64,000 bases of DNA, taken from the NCBI GenBank assembly GCA_022457155.1, contig JAJGOT010000317.1, positions 806,001-870,000 of the forward strand. Direction: 5' to 3'. Source of the stretch: Cladopsammia gracilis (lineage: Eukaryota; Cnidaria; Anthozoa; Scleractinia; Dendrophylliidae). The position numbers and the translations under genes were made by a program. Of the stretch, positions 20,367 to 32,139 are shown piece after piece (position 1 is the stretch's first letter; the number at the start of each line of letters is the position of its first letter). The notes beneath the pieces are model-generated. The model was not told where the DNA came from. It made no database searches and saw only the letters and a list, made by a program, of their open reading frames with translations.

Positions 20367-20513
20367 CAATTTCGATATACTAAAATTCAACTTCAAACAA
20401 AAGCCATGACTACGAGGCTTAGGGGAATAAACCATACAAATCCCTACTATCATTCCCAAAAGCTTCGTAGTGATGTCTTTTGTTTCAAGTTGAATTTTAA
20501 TATATCGAAATTG
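20367..20513. mobile_element. ~147-bp hairpin element
   Basis: Left arm AATTTCGATATACTAAAATTC and right arm GAATTTTAATATATCGAAATT (quoted in part), continuing through CAACTTCAAACAAAAGCCAT and its complement. An imperfect long hairpin with a short loop, non-coding. Confidence 0.75.
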
Positions 20514-21680
20514 AAAGACTCATATGCGCAAACTCGTGAATAAGAAAGACTCTGAATTAAATATTTTCACTCTAGAGTGGAAAACCTAGAGAGCTAAAAC
20601 TCGCTAAAATCGCCCCAAATCAGCAAAGTAAGGGCACAGACAGAAAGTAATACACCATGGAAGTAAGTTAAGGTATTTTTATTAAGAATTTTACAGTATT
20701 TGTGTTTTCTAAAGCATATCGTAAATATCCTCATACAAATATTATATTTTCGCCATGAACGCTATTTCGCAATATCATCTCCAATGACTCACAGCTTGAA
20801 CTTGGGCTGCCTGTGTTTATTCCAGTTTATTTAATGCGCCGAAATGCGCTATATTGCTCGCAATGTAGATAAAAGCTTTTTTTCGTTGTAAAAAGACCAA
20901 AAGATCTCTTATTTTGTACAGAGTAACAAGATATTTCGAACGCGAATGAAACTGCACTCCAGGACATCGTTGCGTTAGCTTTAAATAAGTTATGATGTCA
21001 TGATAGGTCAAGATAATTGCGCCACTAAACCGACGTCGTGCGGTGAACACGGTTCGATATTTTTTAAATTGAACGATGTCAAACGCAAAAAAAAAAAACC
21101 CGTTCGGGGAAAAAAGAAGAGAAAGGAAAAAGAAAAATATATTGGACGCCCCCGCCAGGATTCGAACCGATTCAAACGCATTTGGTTTTGTAATCTTTTC
21201 GATAGGAAAACTTTCTTTGCATTGTACAATTTAAAACAGCGAGGACTGTTATTTAAAACACAGACATTGTGAAAAATCCGCGATAAAATTAAACCGTACG
21301 CCATGACCTCGAGCCAAATAGTTTCCTATCCCTTATTAACTCGATTTTTAACCTTGCAGGAACTCTACAAAAAACCCTCTTATTTCTAACCAATCGCAAC
21401 GAATTAGGCCTCAAGTTTTTAAACTACAAGTACGAAAATGCACGTTAGGCTTACACAGCAATTAGACCAACATATCGGGAAAGGATGTTATGGCTGGCAA
21501 GAATAAGAAGTATTTATATGCTGTATTTATATGTAAAACTGAAAGCAGCAACTTGTCTGAAGCCAAAATGACAACCAACAACCCTAACAAGCTAGCAACA
21601 ATAAGGTCTTTGGAGCCAGGCTATCAATCCAACAGACACCTTCAAATTCATGATCCATGTTTTTAATCCATATTTTTTAG
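20514..21680. other. Non-coding sequence directly upstream of the gene 2 start exon
   Basis: No gene is supported. At 21149-21168 the text CCCCCGCCAGGATTCGAACC is the complement of a tRNA T-arm and 3' acceptor (GGTTCGAATCCTGGCGGGGG), but no matching D-arm follows, so it is a tRNA-derived fragment. The block ends with a pyrimidine-rich acceptor TATTTTTTAG at 21680. Confidence 0.45.
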
Positions 21681-21705
21681 GTGTTTTAAACCAATCTGAC
21701 CATGC

Positions 21706-22873
21706 ATGACTATGGCATCTACTTCACGTGACACTCACACACACGACCGAGTGGATGGATCTAACAAAGTTAAAGTCACCATTTTGGCTTCTGAATGGGG
21801 ATCTAGCAAAGGAGGACTTTCTACTATAAACAGAGAGTTAGCTATTCAGTTGGCCAAATTTCCTGAAGTGGAAATTACTTTCTTTTTACCGCAATGCAGT
21901 GAAAAAGATAAACAAGTTGCCTTCAAACACAACATACAGATTGTCGAGGCAACGCGGCGGCCTGGCTATGAAGAACTTGAGTGGCTTAGCTTTCCACCAG
22001 AACATCTGCAAATCGACATAATCGTTGGTCATGGAGTGAAACTCAGTCGACAACCACAAGTCATAAAAGAGTTTAAAAAATGCAAGTGGGTTCAAGTGGT
22101 GCATACAGACCCAATTTCAAAGGGCGAAAAAAAGCGCAAGACTGAAGTAGAACTGTGTGAAATGGCAGATCTTGTTATAGGACTTGGCCCCAAGTTAAGC
22201 GAGGCCTTTCGCACGCACTTTCGCGGGAGTGGTAAAGATGTTAATGTTCTTGACTTCACCCCTGGAGTATTTGAAGAATTTATGGACATAAAACAAGTCG
22301 CTGATGATAGAAAACATTGCGGCGTCTTGGTCTTTTGTCGTGGAGATGCGGCAGATTTCTTTTTTAAGGGATTTGACATCATTGCAAAAGCTGTTGCTGC
22401 ATTACCAGACACTCATCTTGTCTATGTTGGGGCACCAGATGAAAAACACGAGGAGATAGCGGAACAGTTAACCAGATGTGGTGTCCCTGCTAGTCGCTTA
22501 AGCGTCAAAGGCTTCATACAAAGCCGGGAGAGATTGAAACGCTTGTTTCAAGAAGTAGACCTCGTACTCATCCCTCCGAGGACAGAGGGTTTTGGTCTGA
22601 TAGGACTTGAGTACCTGTCAGCTGGTCTCCCTGTGCTTGTCAGTCAGAATTCGGGTTTTGGAGAAGTACTAAGCAATGTGCCACTTGGTTCTTCGTTTGT
22701 GATTGATTCAGAGGACCCCAAAGCATGGGCTGCAGCCATCAAGAAAATCTGGAACAAGGACAGGAAGAAGCGACTTGACGAAGCGGAAACTGTGCGAGAT
22801 TCCTATGCGAGGAAATACAACTGGGCCAAGCAAATAAAAGATCTTCTCGACAGTATGGTCAGCATGATTCATG
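21706..22873 (+). CDS. Gene 2, exon with GT4-like glycosyltransferase domain
   Basis: Start ATG at 21706 (a second ATG two codons on) is preceded by an in-frame TGA at 21697, so translation begins here; the exon probably starts at the acceptor at 21680. It encodes 389 codons plus one base. Residues ~22-375 form a GT-B fold of GT4 type: N-terminal VKVTILASEWGSSKGGLST (Gly-rich loop), VVHTDP at ~131-136, FFFKGFDIIAKAV at ~218-230, HLVYVGAP at ~237-244, VKGFIQSRERLKRLF at ~267-281, and the donor-site EX7E motif (E294-GFGLIGL-E302). The DLVLIPPRTEGFG segment is intact, so sugar-nucleotide binding is plausible. The reading frame continues past a GTATGA donor at 22874 only for 30 codons of non-family sequence. 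Phase 1 at the donor matches the Roc exon at 32140. Acts presumably in the cytosol: no signal peptide or membrane segment. It could be read alternatively as a stand-alone short glycosyltransferase if the intron is retained. Confidence 0.88.
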
Positions 22874-22974
22874 GTATGACATTTAAAAATGTGATCTTAA
22901 AGGAGCAACGTTATGGTGATTTTCGTGGTTTTGGGTCAAAAGTACCTTTGTCATACATGAAATAATTGGGGGTT

Positions 22975-23345
22975 TGGACATGACGCCATAAAAATTAAAA
23001 AAATCTGAAGTATACAAAGCTGTTTGTAACATAGTATATGAATACCAGTGTTATAATCTTTCACAAAAAATTTCAAGTTTTAACGATGTTTTGCTTCTGA
23101 TTTATAAAGGTTTTAAATGTGTCACGCAATTCGTCACGCTATTTCAGATAAGCCGTGAAAGTAAATAAAATTGAACCGGTTGAAAGTTATGTTTGCATTA
23201 TAAATGCTTATAAGCCGATTTAATGTAACTTATAGCGAATACCATATTTTTTATTTGATTCTTGGTGTAATCAAGACTGAATTTTTGGCCGCCATGTTGG
23301 TGCCCCTGAGTGGGGCACCAAGCCGCTCCATACATTTCTTATTAC
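22975..23345. repeat. ~370-bp interspersed repeat, copy 1
   Basis: Shares, in inverted orientation, a long stretch with 56996-57365: for example CTGATTTATAAAGGTTTTAAA here versus its complement there, TATGAATACCAGTGTTATA, and the end GGCCGCCATGTTGGTG versus the complement of GCGGCCATCTTGGTGTC. Diverged, non-coding. Confidence 0.7.
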
Positions 23346-23539
23346 AAATAAATGTTTAATACTCGTTCGCCTATAAATTTTTAACGAAATGCTCTTGCGG
23401 TTCAAAATTTGGCCCAGATGTGTAATTTTAAATTCTTTACAATTCTATAAACACACTGAATTTTGATGACTTAAGTGAAAACTCCTAACAAGAGGAATAA
23501 TTATTATATTAAGTAAATTTTCGAAAAGACAACCAATCA

Positions 23540-23741
23540 TAAGTTTTTTTAAGCGTTAAACTTGAAATAATTAGCCCAATGTTTTCAAGATGCAATCCAT
23601 TTCCATCCTGGCCATCTGCAGACCAAGACACTTATTTTTACTCATAGAGCACTTAAACAAAGGTGGTCCATGATTTTTGGATTTTCAGTCATATAAATAT
23701 GTCTTTTGGTCTTTTAAAGTAACACTGAAAGTGATGACAGG
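23540..23741. mobile_element. TTAA-family element, copy 2 (partial, inverted)
   Basis: Contains GATGCAATCCATTTCCATCC and GGCCATCTGCAG, then ATATGTCTTTTGG and AGTGATGACAGG, matching in reverse the copy at 42120-42500. The left end is less clear, so it may be truncated. Confidence 0.65.
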
Positions 23742-25313
23742 AACAGCGTGCAAACGAGATAAAACGAATTGCAACTGACAGAAAAAAATAAATTAGTCAG
23801 TAATTTCAGAATGTCTCCTCGAAGTTCTTATCTCTCCCAATTTGGTTGGACTGATGGGAAAACAAAACCCTGGGCCAAGCAGTTGAGATATGTTGTTGTT
23901 CATATGACCCGCATGGTTTTTCATATGAATTTTCACTTATTTTCAACAGGTTGGTATAAGTAGTACTTAAGAAACAATGCAAAAAAAATTTAGGATCGAA
24001 TTAAAAAGGAACAAGAAACATATTTCATGATAGAATGTGTACATGTGGTAACAAATTTACAACAATGTCAGTTAATATCAGTTTAGTTAATACAGTTTTG
24101 TCAATTAATAAAAGTACTTTTTGAATTTTTCCTAGCTGCGATCCACACCAATAAAGGTTTCTGCCACACATAATCCAGATACCATACTGACTGAATGTTA
24201 AAATTCAGTAATATATTCTGTTGACGGTTTCATCTGTAACTAAGTTCCTTCCATGTTATAATTCAACAGATGAGTCTTCAGGTGGTCAATGCTCGTCACA
24301 AACAAAAGGAGGGATGATTTCATCTGCCGGCCAGGTTTCTCCCTGGACTGAGCAACAAGCAGGTACCCTTTGACCAATAATTAACAACTAATGAAGGTGG
24401 TTGAGCATGAAAGCGAGAATTATCAAGGCCGGGGTTTGTGACTGAGGCGGATGACACAAACAGAGGCTTTGATAATTCTCGGTATCATGCGAAAACCAAA
24501 TCCAATAATTGTTTTGTTAGACATTTAAAACACTAATTGGTTATTTCAAGCTTAACTTTGCGGCCTTTTTTAGCTTTTCCCTTCGCATATTGTGAAATCT
24601 TGTAATTTCTTTCTAATTAAGCGGGCGGCGTGTGGCAAGTTTGCATGAAGTCACCTCTCCGTGTAAATATCTGATTGCTGTAGATATGACGTCACATCTA
24701 CATGCATAAATCCTACTGTTTGTAGATATGATGTCATCATTCGATGGCTACGTGAATTATCTATGTGCTCTCAGCCAATCGGAGAATAGAAATGGTGAGC
24801 AAAATTTATAATAATCAATTTTGTCAAGCCCTTTCAGGCATGGGTATCTATTGTCGGGAATGGGGTGTCATTTTGATGGCAAATTTTCTCTATCTTATCT
24901 ATTGAAGTAACAAGTTGGTGTGTGTGTGCACATCACGAAATTAGGGAGAAACAGTTTGCCATGATGTTTTGTAACTGTTTTTGGGACACCTACACATATC
25001 AACATGTATATTCCAACAATAGATTGCTGCAAACTTTAGATTGTCGTGTGAGGGCGCCTTAAAGGTGTTTCGAAACAGTTTTCTGGAGGTGATACCTACA
25101 TTTTTCAATCGGCTTTGAAGCGGTCTTCCCCGATTCAGATCAACGTGAAATTTTTTGGTTTTGAATTGAAGTTTAGCAAGATATATTTTCTGGTAAAATC
25201 GATATTACTATGACAACGATAAATAAGAAACTTCGAAATCAGTAAAAGTGAAATTTTGCGCGTTTAAGATTTCGCATTGAAAATCCCACATAAACATCTT
25301 AAAATATGGTATA

Positions 25314-28300
25314 CTTTACTTACTTAATCCTCTTCGTGATTAAACACATAAGGCCATCATCAAAGAATACCAATGCTGTCTGTCCTTCGACCATCTCTGA
25401 ACCTGTCCCTATGTCCATCCGTGCTCTTTCATCTCCTTTTCCACTGACCTGCGCCAGGTCCCTTTTGGTCGACCTCTTCTTCTTTTCCCTGCTGGAGTCC
25501 ATCACATGGCGGCACTTCGGATGGAATATGGATCCATTCTATTGATATGCGCAATCCAATGCCACCGCCTTCGCTTAATCTTAGTGGAAAGTGGAGTGGT
25601 GTTTGTTCCCTGGTAGAGTTCCTCATTGCTGATGGTCCTTGGCCAGAAGATGCGTAGTATTCTCCTGAGGCATCTGGTTTGGAACACGTCCAGTTTGCGG
25701 CTGATGCATGGACTGCGTCACTTTCCAGGATTCAGCTCCGTACAAAAAACTACAAGGATATTGCTTTTGAAGATCCTTAGTTTGGTGTTGGTGCTGATCT
25801 TGGTTGACTTCATATGTTCTTCGGTGCCTCAAAAGCTCCTCTGGCCTTGAATATCCGATTGCAAACGTCCACCTCCGAATCTTCCTCAGTAGTGATCTTT
25901 CTTCCCAGATACATGAATTTCTGTATACCTCGATGTTTATCAATGGTGACAGGGTGGTCTGATCGTGCGTTGATTTTATGAGTTTTGTCTTGTCGTCGTT
26001 GATGTTTAAGCCGATCTGTTTGCCTGTTGTTGCTAGCTCTTGGATCTTTCCCTGTATATCCTGATGGTGTTGTGCAAGTAGGGTTATGTCGTCCACAAAG
26101 TCAAGATCCTTTAGTGAATGTCCTCTCCTTGTACTACTCGTTGTTTCCTTCATTATCCATGTCATGCAGATGGAGAAAAGAAGAGGGAAAAGTAAGCATC
26201 CTTGTTTTACTCCTGTGAGTATAGAGAACTCTTCTGGTTCTGACTGGTTCCACAGATGACTTTGGCACTAAAGTTGGTGTACAGCATCTTGATGATTGAT
26301 ATTAGCTCCTCTGGGTTTTCATAGTGTTCGAGGATTGTCTATAGTGCATGTCGATTGATGGTGTCAAATGCCTTTGCAAAGTCGATGAAATTTGCATACA
26401 CTGTTGTATTTCATTCGTTGCTTAATTTTTGCTCCATGATTTGATGTAGTGTAAAGATCTGCTCGGCACCTGATCTCCCCTTCCTGAATCTAGCTTGTTC
26501 CTTGCGAAGTAGGGGATCTACAGGAACTGTTAGGCGGTTGAGGATAACTCGGCGCAGGACTTTGCAGGTTACCGACAGTAGCATAATTGGATGCTATTAC
26601 TGGAATGATATTCCTACATTTATACGCAAAAAGCAAACTAAACAACAATTTAAAGAGCACTTTACCAATACTATTTTGCTCATTATTAACTACTGTCTCA
26701 TGAATCTTGTAACAGCTATATTATTTCTATGTTTCTATTCATTTCTTTGTAGAGTGTTTTCTCTTTTTCTTAAAAAAGGGGTAATTTAGTTATAGGGCAA
26801 ATAAGTAGTTTACCCATATCTTGCCCTTCTCCATTATTTTTTCTTGGCAGTTGTTAGCCTAAAAAATGTATGTAATAATAAAAATGGAGTAAATAAATAA
26901 ATAAAAAATAAATAAAATAAATATATTCCTCTCCAATTGTTGCTATTCCTGGTGCTTTCCCCTTCATCTACGCTTGATGGATCTGTGCTGATGTCTAGGG
27001 CAGTTGGTGCTGGTGTGATGGTGGCTCTTGTCTCTTCTGTTTCCTTCTCAAAGTGTTCTTTCCAGCATCTTGGGTTGTTGTTCTAGCTCGTCTTTAGAGA
27101 TTGTGTTTTCTTGCTGATCTTTCACTGGTACAGTGTATGTCTGTTCATTGGAACCCTTTAGCCAGTGTCTTGGTGATCTTATAGAGAGTTCCAAAGTCCT
27201 GCTTTGAAGCTGCTGCCTCTGCTTCTTCTGCCATCCACTCTATGTATGCGTGCTTGTCTGCTCGTGCACTTTTCTTAACTTCCTTGTCCAGTGTTGCATA
27301 TGATGTTTTCAGCTACGTTTCTATTCTTTCAGACGTGGCAGCAAGCAACTTCGTCTTCTTCTCCTTTCGTTCATCAATCTTCTTCCAAGTATCCTGAGAT
27401 ATCCACTCTTCTTTCTTTCTCCACTTCGCACCAAGGATTTTCTTTCCAGGCTCCAACATGGCTTCTTTAAAGTGATGCAAGCCCAACTCTGCTTGTAGTA
27501 AGGTAAATCTGTTCCCGATCTCAATCTGGAAGGACTTTCTTGTGTTGGGGTCTTTCAGCTTCCCTACATCAAACACAGTCTGTCTTTGGTCTTTCCTCTT
27601 TACCCTTCGCAACTTCAGCTTAACTTTTGCCATGACGAGTGTGTTGTCACTACCTACATCTGCTCCTCGTCTTGCCACTACATCTTGTAGACTGCTCCTC
27701 CACCTGTTGTTGATGATGATGATGTGGTCAATTTGGTTCTCGGTGTGACCATCTGGGGAGGTCCATATCAGCTTGTGGATGTCCTTACATTTGAAGATTG
27801 TTCCTCCTATAACTAGTCTGTTCTCCTGGTGGATGTATTGTTAACCTCTCGCCATTGTCATTGATGTCTCCGAATCCCCGATTTTCTATTGTATTCTCTT
27901 TTCCCTGATTGTCGGCTCCTACTTTGGCGTTCAAGTCAGCCATGATGAGGAGGACGTCGTGGGATGGTATCTCATCCACTGCTTCTTGAAGCTGTTCGTA
28001 GAAGGCATCTTTTCTCGTCCTGCGCGGTGTCCTCCGTTGGCACATAGCAGCCAATCACGGTGAGCTTGGCTAAGGCTTAGTTGTATCTTGCCTTGATGAG
28101 CCTCTCATTGATCGGCGTCCACTCGATCGGACTTCTATGAACCTCTTTCGTGGTCATTATGGCAACTCCTCTACTGAAATGATCGTCTGGTCTTCCTGAG
28201 AGTAGAGTATATGGTGTCCAGATGTTAGTTGCCTTGATCCACTTCCAATCCATCTGGTTTCACTCACTGCAAGTAGTTCGATTTTGTTGCTTTCCGTTTC

Positions 28301-28594
28301 CTCACAACTTGAGCGAGTTTCCCTGTCTGGTAGAGTGTCCGCAGGTTCCAGCCGCCCACTCTACGGGTTAGTTTTGGTCTGAGGATGTCCACTTTCGGGA
28401 TGTCAGCGCCCAGATGGGTTTGGCTGCCATCCGTCACAGGTCCAGTTTCCTGGATTGCTTTTATCCTCCTACCAGCATCTAATTCTTTGTTAAAGGTTTC
28501 TATAGCAAGGTCCTTTTTACGTGGCCGGGGTGCTGGCCCTGCGAACAACCCTCCTCCTTTCACATCCTGGGCTTGGGACAGGTAACGGTATAGT
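25314..28594 (-). pseudogene. RTE-like LINE, 3.28 kb, with 15-bp TSD
   Basis: Flanked by a 15-bp direct repeat TTAAAATATGGTATA (25299-25313, 28595-28609). On the minus strand, 5' to 3': endonuclease start RRVGGWNLRTLYQTGKLAQVV (quoted in part, ~28360), endonuclease LLIMADLNAKVGADN (~27940), the region NRFTLLQAELGLHHFKEAML, LGAKWRKKEEWIS (~27500-27400), RT palm SLKDLDFVDDITLLAQH (variant VDD catalytic motif, ~26110) and a C-terminus with RRRWHWIAHINRMDP and AAMTW..GKRRRGRPKGTWR-like residues (~25580-25440). Multiple frameshifts and an inserted LINE tail show it is inactive. Motif style matches RTE-type LINEs. Confidence 0.85.
26583..26935 (+). pseudogene. LINE 3' end inserted into the RTE-like LINE
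   Basis: Plus strand YYWNDIPTFIRKKQTKQQFK followed by EHF is a LINE ORF2 C-terminus; it is followed by a short UTR and a (TAAA)n-type tail at 26890-26930. It breaks the opposing RTE-like RT and is a typical 5'-truncated retrotransposition product. No clear TSD. Confidence 0.65.
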
Positions 28595-29092
28595 TTAAAA
28601 TATGGTATATGGCATTGGCTGCGGCCGCACTAGAGTAGTTCACCGGGTTATTTCCAATTAATTAATTAATTAATTAAAATTAACAAGTTTAAAAAACTCC
28701 TGATGCGGCCGCGTATTTTTGGCGTTCAACGAATTAAACCGTGTTAGCGGTTCCCATGGAAATTAATTAAAGAACAATAGATTTTTTAACCGAGTTAGGT
28801 TTTTTCCCGATCTGTCAATTATCTTCGCTTATGCGGTAATTTTATGGTCCCTGTTGTATTCGTAGGGACGACTTTCAATTTCAAATAGAGAACGAAGAAA
28901 ACCGTCATGTGTTTACGTTCTCCACAAAACCTATAATCTGACCATTTAACGATGTTTTTATGCAGGGAATACCGAAATGTAAAATGCACGTGCAGAGGCA
29001 TTGTTTTCGCTCATTAATTCTATTGTTTTGTGCCGCTCTCGCTGCCTTCGCCGTCGTGGTTGCTGACCGGGGGATACTTTTGCAGGCCTATT

Positions 29093-29329
29093 GGCCGTAT
29101 TTATACTAGAAGACAGCTAAGTCGTCCAGACGACCTTAATACTTTTAGTTAAGGTCGTCTAGTGTAAATTCGGGACGACCTTACGCGTTAAGGTCGTCGA
29201 TCAGACGCCCTTAATTTCAGATGGCTAAGCCGTCTTCCCTTTTTCTCGAATTTATACCAGACGACCTTAGCCGCTTTGGTGCGCTAAGGTCGTCTACTCG
29301 CTAAGGTCGTCTCTATTATAAATACGGCC
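29093..29329. mobile_element. 237-bp foldback built from TAAGGTCGTC motifs
   Basis: Ends GGCCGTATTTATA and TATAAATACGGCC, flanked by ATT on both sides. Inside, GACGACCTTA or its complement TAAGGTCGTC occurs about eight times in both orientations, separated by 8-60 bp, so several alternative hairpins are possible. Non-coding. Confidence 0.85.
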
Positions 29330-29894
29330 ATTTCGTTCCTCGTTCCCATCAGATGAATAGAAACTTAACAATGTCACAAAACAGAATAAAGAACATAGCA
29401 AATGATAACATGATCTCTCAGTTTCAAAGTTCAACCTTCTGCAGTGTGGCCGCTCAGAAAAATATACTCGGTTATTTCATTAGATACACCTTTACACCGA
29501 GTTTTTTTTATTTTGAAATTTTAACTGGGTTTCTAAAAAAATAACCCAGTTAACTCACCAAGAATAAAAAAAAAAGAAAGTAAATAAAAATTGTATGGTG
29601 TGCAAACATAACATCAAGTTACTTTTTGACACTATCTTGAAGTAATTTCACAACACCAATGTTTATCTCTCGATCAATTTAATACCAGTATACAAATAGT
29701 AAGGTTTGGAATGTTATTGTGATGTATTTAAAATCAAACATACAGAATTTTTTTATTCTTGCAAAATTTATATGCCATATACCATATTTTAAGATGTCTA
29801 TGTGGGATTTTCAATGCGAAATCTTAAACATGCAAAATTTCACTTTTACTGATTTCGAAGTTTTTTGTTTATCGTCGTCATTGTAATATCGATT

Positions 29895-30040
29895 TTAACA
29901 ACAAGTAGCTTTATTTGCATGACTATAAATCCTTACAGTATTGCAAAATCATTACAACATAACAAAATGAAATTACAATAATATAATAAAAAAAGGGAAG
30001 GTACAATTAAGATTCATCAGTCTGGATTGATAATTTGATT
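29895..30040. mobile_element. Short insertion in the foldback's right arm
   Basis: The right arm's homology to the left arm stops after CGATTTTAACA and resumes at TTTTACAAGAAAATATATC, leaving ~145 bp (CAAGTAGCTTTATTTGCATG... AATTTGATTTTAC). Flanking GATTTTA(A)CA repeats look like a TSD. The inserted text is AT-rich with no RT or tRNA signature; SINE-like or LINE tail. Confidence 0.5.
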
Positions 30041-30699
30041 TTACAAGAAAATATATCTTGCTAAACGTCAATTCAATATACCAGTTAGTGGTGTGAATTT
30101 CACGTTGATCTGACTTGGAGAAGACCGCTTAAAAGGCGATTGGATAATGTAGGTCTCACCTCCAGAAAACTGTATCGAAACACCTTAAAGTGGATTCGAT
30201 TTGTCGTAAAGAACTATTCGATAGCTTTTTTTTCGACGTATTAAACTAGTTGTTAATTGCAAACCTTTCTGTTGTGTAGCATTTTCATTGTGAGTTTCAG
30301 TCGAAAGTAATTTCGCGATTGGTTTGGTTTGCATTAATATACGCATTGTGATAAGCTTAAAAAAAACCCGCGCCATTTTCCCAACCTAGCAGAAGTAAAA
30401 CCAAAACCAATTGTAACTTTCTCGCGCGCGTTTTCCCGCGCTTGGTGCCAGTTACACGCATTTGCTTCGTGTTGTGATTGGTTCATTTTATTGTATGCTT
30501 CTGCTGTGATTGACCAGGGTAATTACTTTAGTTTTGGCTTTACGACACTCAAGTGAAAACCGCACTTACACATACAAATATACCCACAATGTCTTTAAAT
30601 TTATTGAGTCGTAAAATTCTACTGGAAAGCAAATGAATTAGTCATACATACAGCAAAGTTAGGATACCTTTTCCTTGATCAGGTACTGTAGTGAACTAA

Positions 30700-30904
30700 G
30701 GGTGCGTTCCTTTGGGATGATCTGGATCCGGATCACTTATCCAAGATCACTGTTATAGTGATCCAAGATCACTCGGAGCATGCTGCATCAAAGGAACCGA
30801 TGAATCCTTGTCCAGAGTGGATTTGTCGGTTCCTTTGATGCCTCATGATCCAAGTGATCTTGGATCAGTGATCCGGATCCGGATCATCCCAAAGGAACGC
30901 ACCC
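30700..30904. mobile_element. 205-bp Harbinger-type MITE
   Basis: TIRs GGGTGCGTTCCTTTGGGATG and CATCCCAAAGGAACGCACCC with TSD TAA (30697-30699, 30905-30907). The arms continue through GATCCGGATCAC and AAGATCAC and the inner AAAGGAACCGA/TCGGTTCCTTT pair, so GATCC-type palindromes are dense. TIR start GGG and TAA target fit PIF/Harbinger. Confidence 0.9.
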
Positions 30905-31439
30905 TAAGTGGATATCAAGTTCCAGACAGATTGATATATTCCTCACTCGTGACCAAGTTCAAGTTCAAGTTCATTTATTCACACTTATTCAATTATTACA
31001 ATAAACCAACATTAAGGAAATAAAAAAAAGTAAGAACAGAGCTAACTAGACATTGAATTAAACATAACAAAAGAAGAGTGTGTAGTAGCCAAAGGAGCCA
31101 AGCTTTCGAGTTGGCTACTACCACAGAGCAGTTACAAGTGGGTGGAGATAATTTTATAAAATACTATATAATATATAATATTATAATATATAATATTATA
31201 ATATATAATATTATATAATACCAGGCATTTCAAGTGTGCAACAAGCAGCTTTAGTATACACCAAACCAGTGGATAGTGTTTTTTGCGCACTCTGATTGGC
31301 TATTCAACTGTTTATTAATAATCACAAATTTTACATAAAGCAATATCCACTGCCCGCAGTTAGCAGATTAGCTAGTCGAGGCGGGCAGTGGTTACACGTA
31401 TGTAATACATATACAGACAGAACACAAGAAAGACTAGAG

Positions 31440-31975
31440 AAAAACAGTAGTTAAATAAATAAACAAATAAATATAAATAAATTCAATTTAATTAAGTTTA
31501 CAATCATGAACATTGCAAATATAAGAAGGCCAAGTTTTCAGGAAATTTTTGTTATTAAGTCGGGTAAATCAATATAATCATTTTCTTCTGAAAGTATTCG
31601 GAGTAAAGTGTCGTGGACATTGATTTTAAAGTTATTTTTGGACATTTGACGCATTTCACACGGTAAGCTATTCCAGACTTTTACACCATATCTTGAAAAA
31701 GACTTAATTTGTTTATCTAACCTTGAGTGTTTAACATAATAGTCACCTCTTGAAGATGATCTTGTATTATATGAATGAATATTAGATTGGGAAGCAAATA
31801 AGTTAGATATGTTAGTAGGTGTTAAACTGTTAGATATATCATGCATTAGAATAGCAACGGATTTAAAGTACAGTAGATCTAAGGGAAGAAAGCCAGAGGA
31901 GGCAAAATAAGGTACTGCATGAGAATTGTAGTCACCAAAGAACATGAGGCGGAGGGCGCGTTTTTGAAGAATGAG
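31440..31975 (-). pseudogene. LINE C-terminal fragment with tail
   Basis: Minus strand encodes RLMFFGDYNSHAVPYFASS, LDLLYFKSVAILMHDISN, HSYNTRSSSRGDYYVKHSRL and YGVKVWNSLPCEMR, the C-terminal domain of a CR1/Rex-like LINE. The 3' end is a (TTTAT)n-like tail at 31450-31480. 5' truncated at ~31975, about 165 bp before the Roc exon. Confidence 0.8.
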
Positions 31976-32139
31976 AATTCAAATTTGGGATAGTATATCG
32001 CACCTCCAGGCATTGTTCTGGATTTCGCGGGAGAATTTTTTTCCCCATTTGTCAGAAATGTAGTAACTATTTTCATGCTAAAAGAATTATTTCCTTGCTT
32101 AAACTTTTTTAACGTTTAATGTCTCTTTCTCACACACAG

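Larger units (their letters stand above)
25063..30184. mobile_element. TTAA-flanked foldback carrying a LINE in its loop
   Basis: Left arm 25063-25313 (AGGTGTTTCGAAACAG, GGCTTTGAAGCGGTCTTCC, AGTAAAAGTGAAATTTTGC) and right arm 29769-30184 mirror each other and end at TTAA on both sides (25059-25062, 30185-30188). The right arm carries a ~145-bp insertion at 29895-30040. Original loop sequence is probably 28610-29770; the rest is a LINE (25314-28594). No transposase is seen. Confidence 0.8.
22874..32139. other. 9.3 kb intron of gene 2 filled with nested transposons
   Basis: Bounded by donor ATG|GTATGA and acceptor TCTCACACACAG. Contents in order: a 370-bp repeat, a copy of the 381-bp TTAA family, a hairpin at 24410-24490 (GCGAGAATTATCAAGGCC / GGCTTTGATAATTCTC), a 5 kb TTAA foldback with a LINE in its loop, a TAAGGTCGTC foldback, a Harbinger MITE, an AT-rich palindromic stretch at 31145-31220 and a LINE tail. 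Other small exons cannot be excluded by eye, but none is required by the phases. Confidence 0.6.

Noticed and set aside
21149..21168. tRNA gene on the minus strand
   Set aside because: Only the T-arm and 3' side match; no D-arm or anticodon arm is found upstream.
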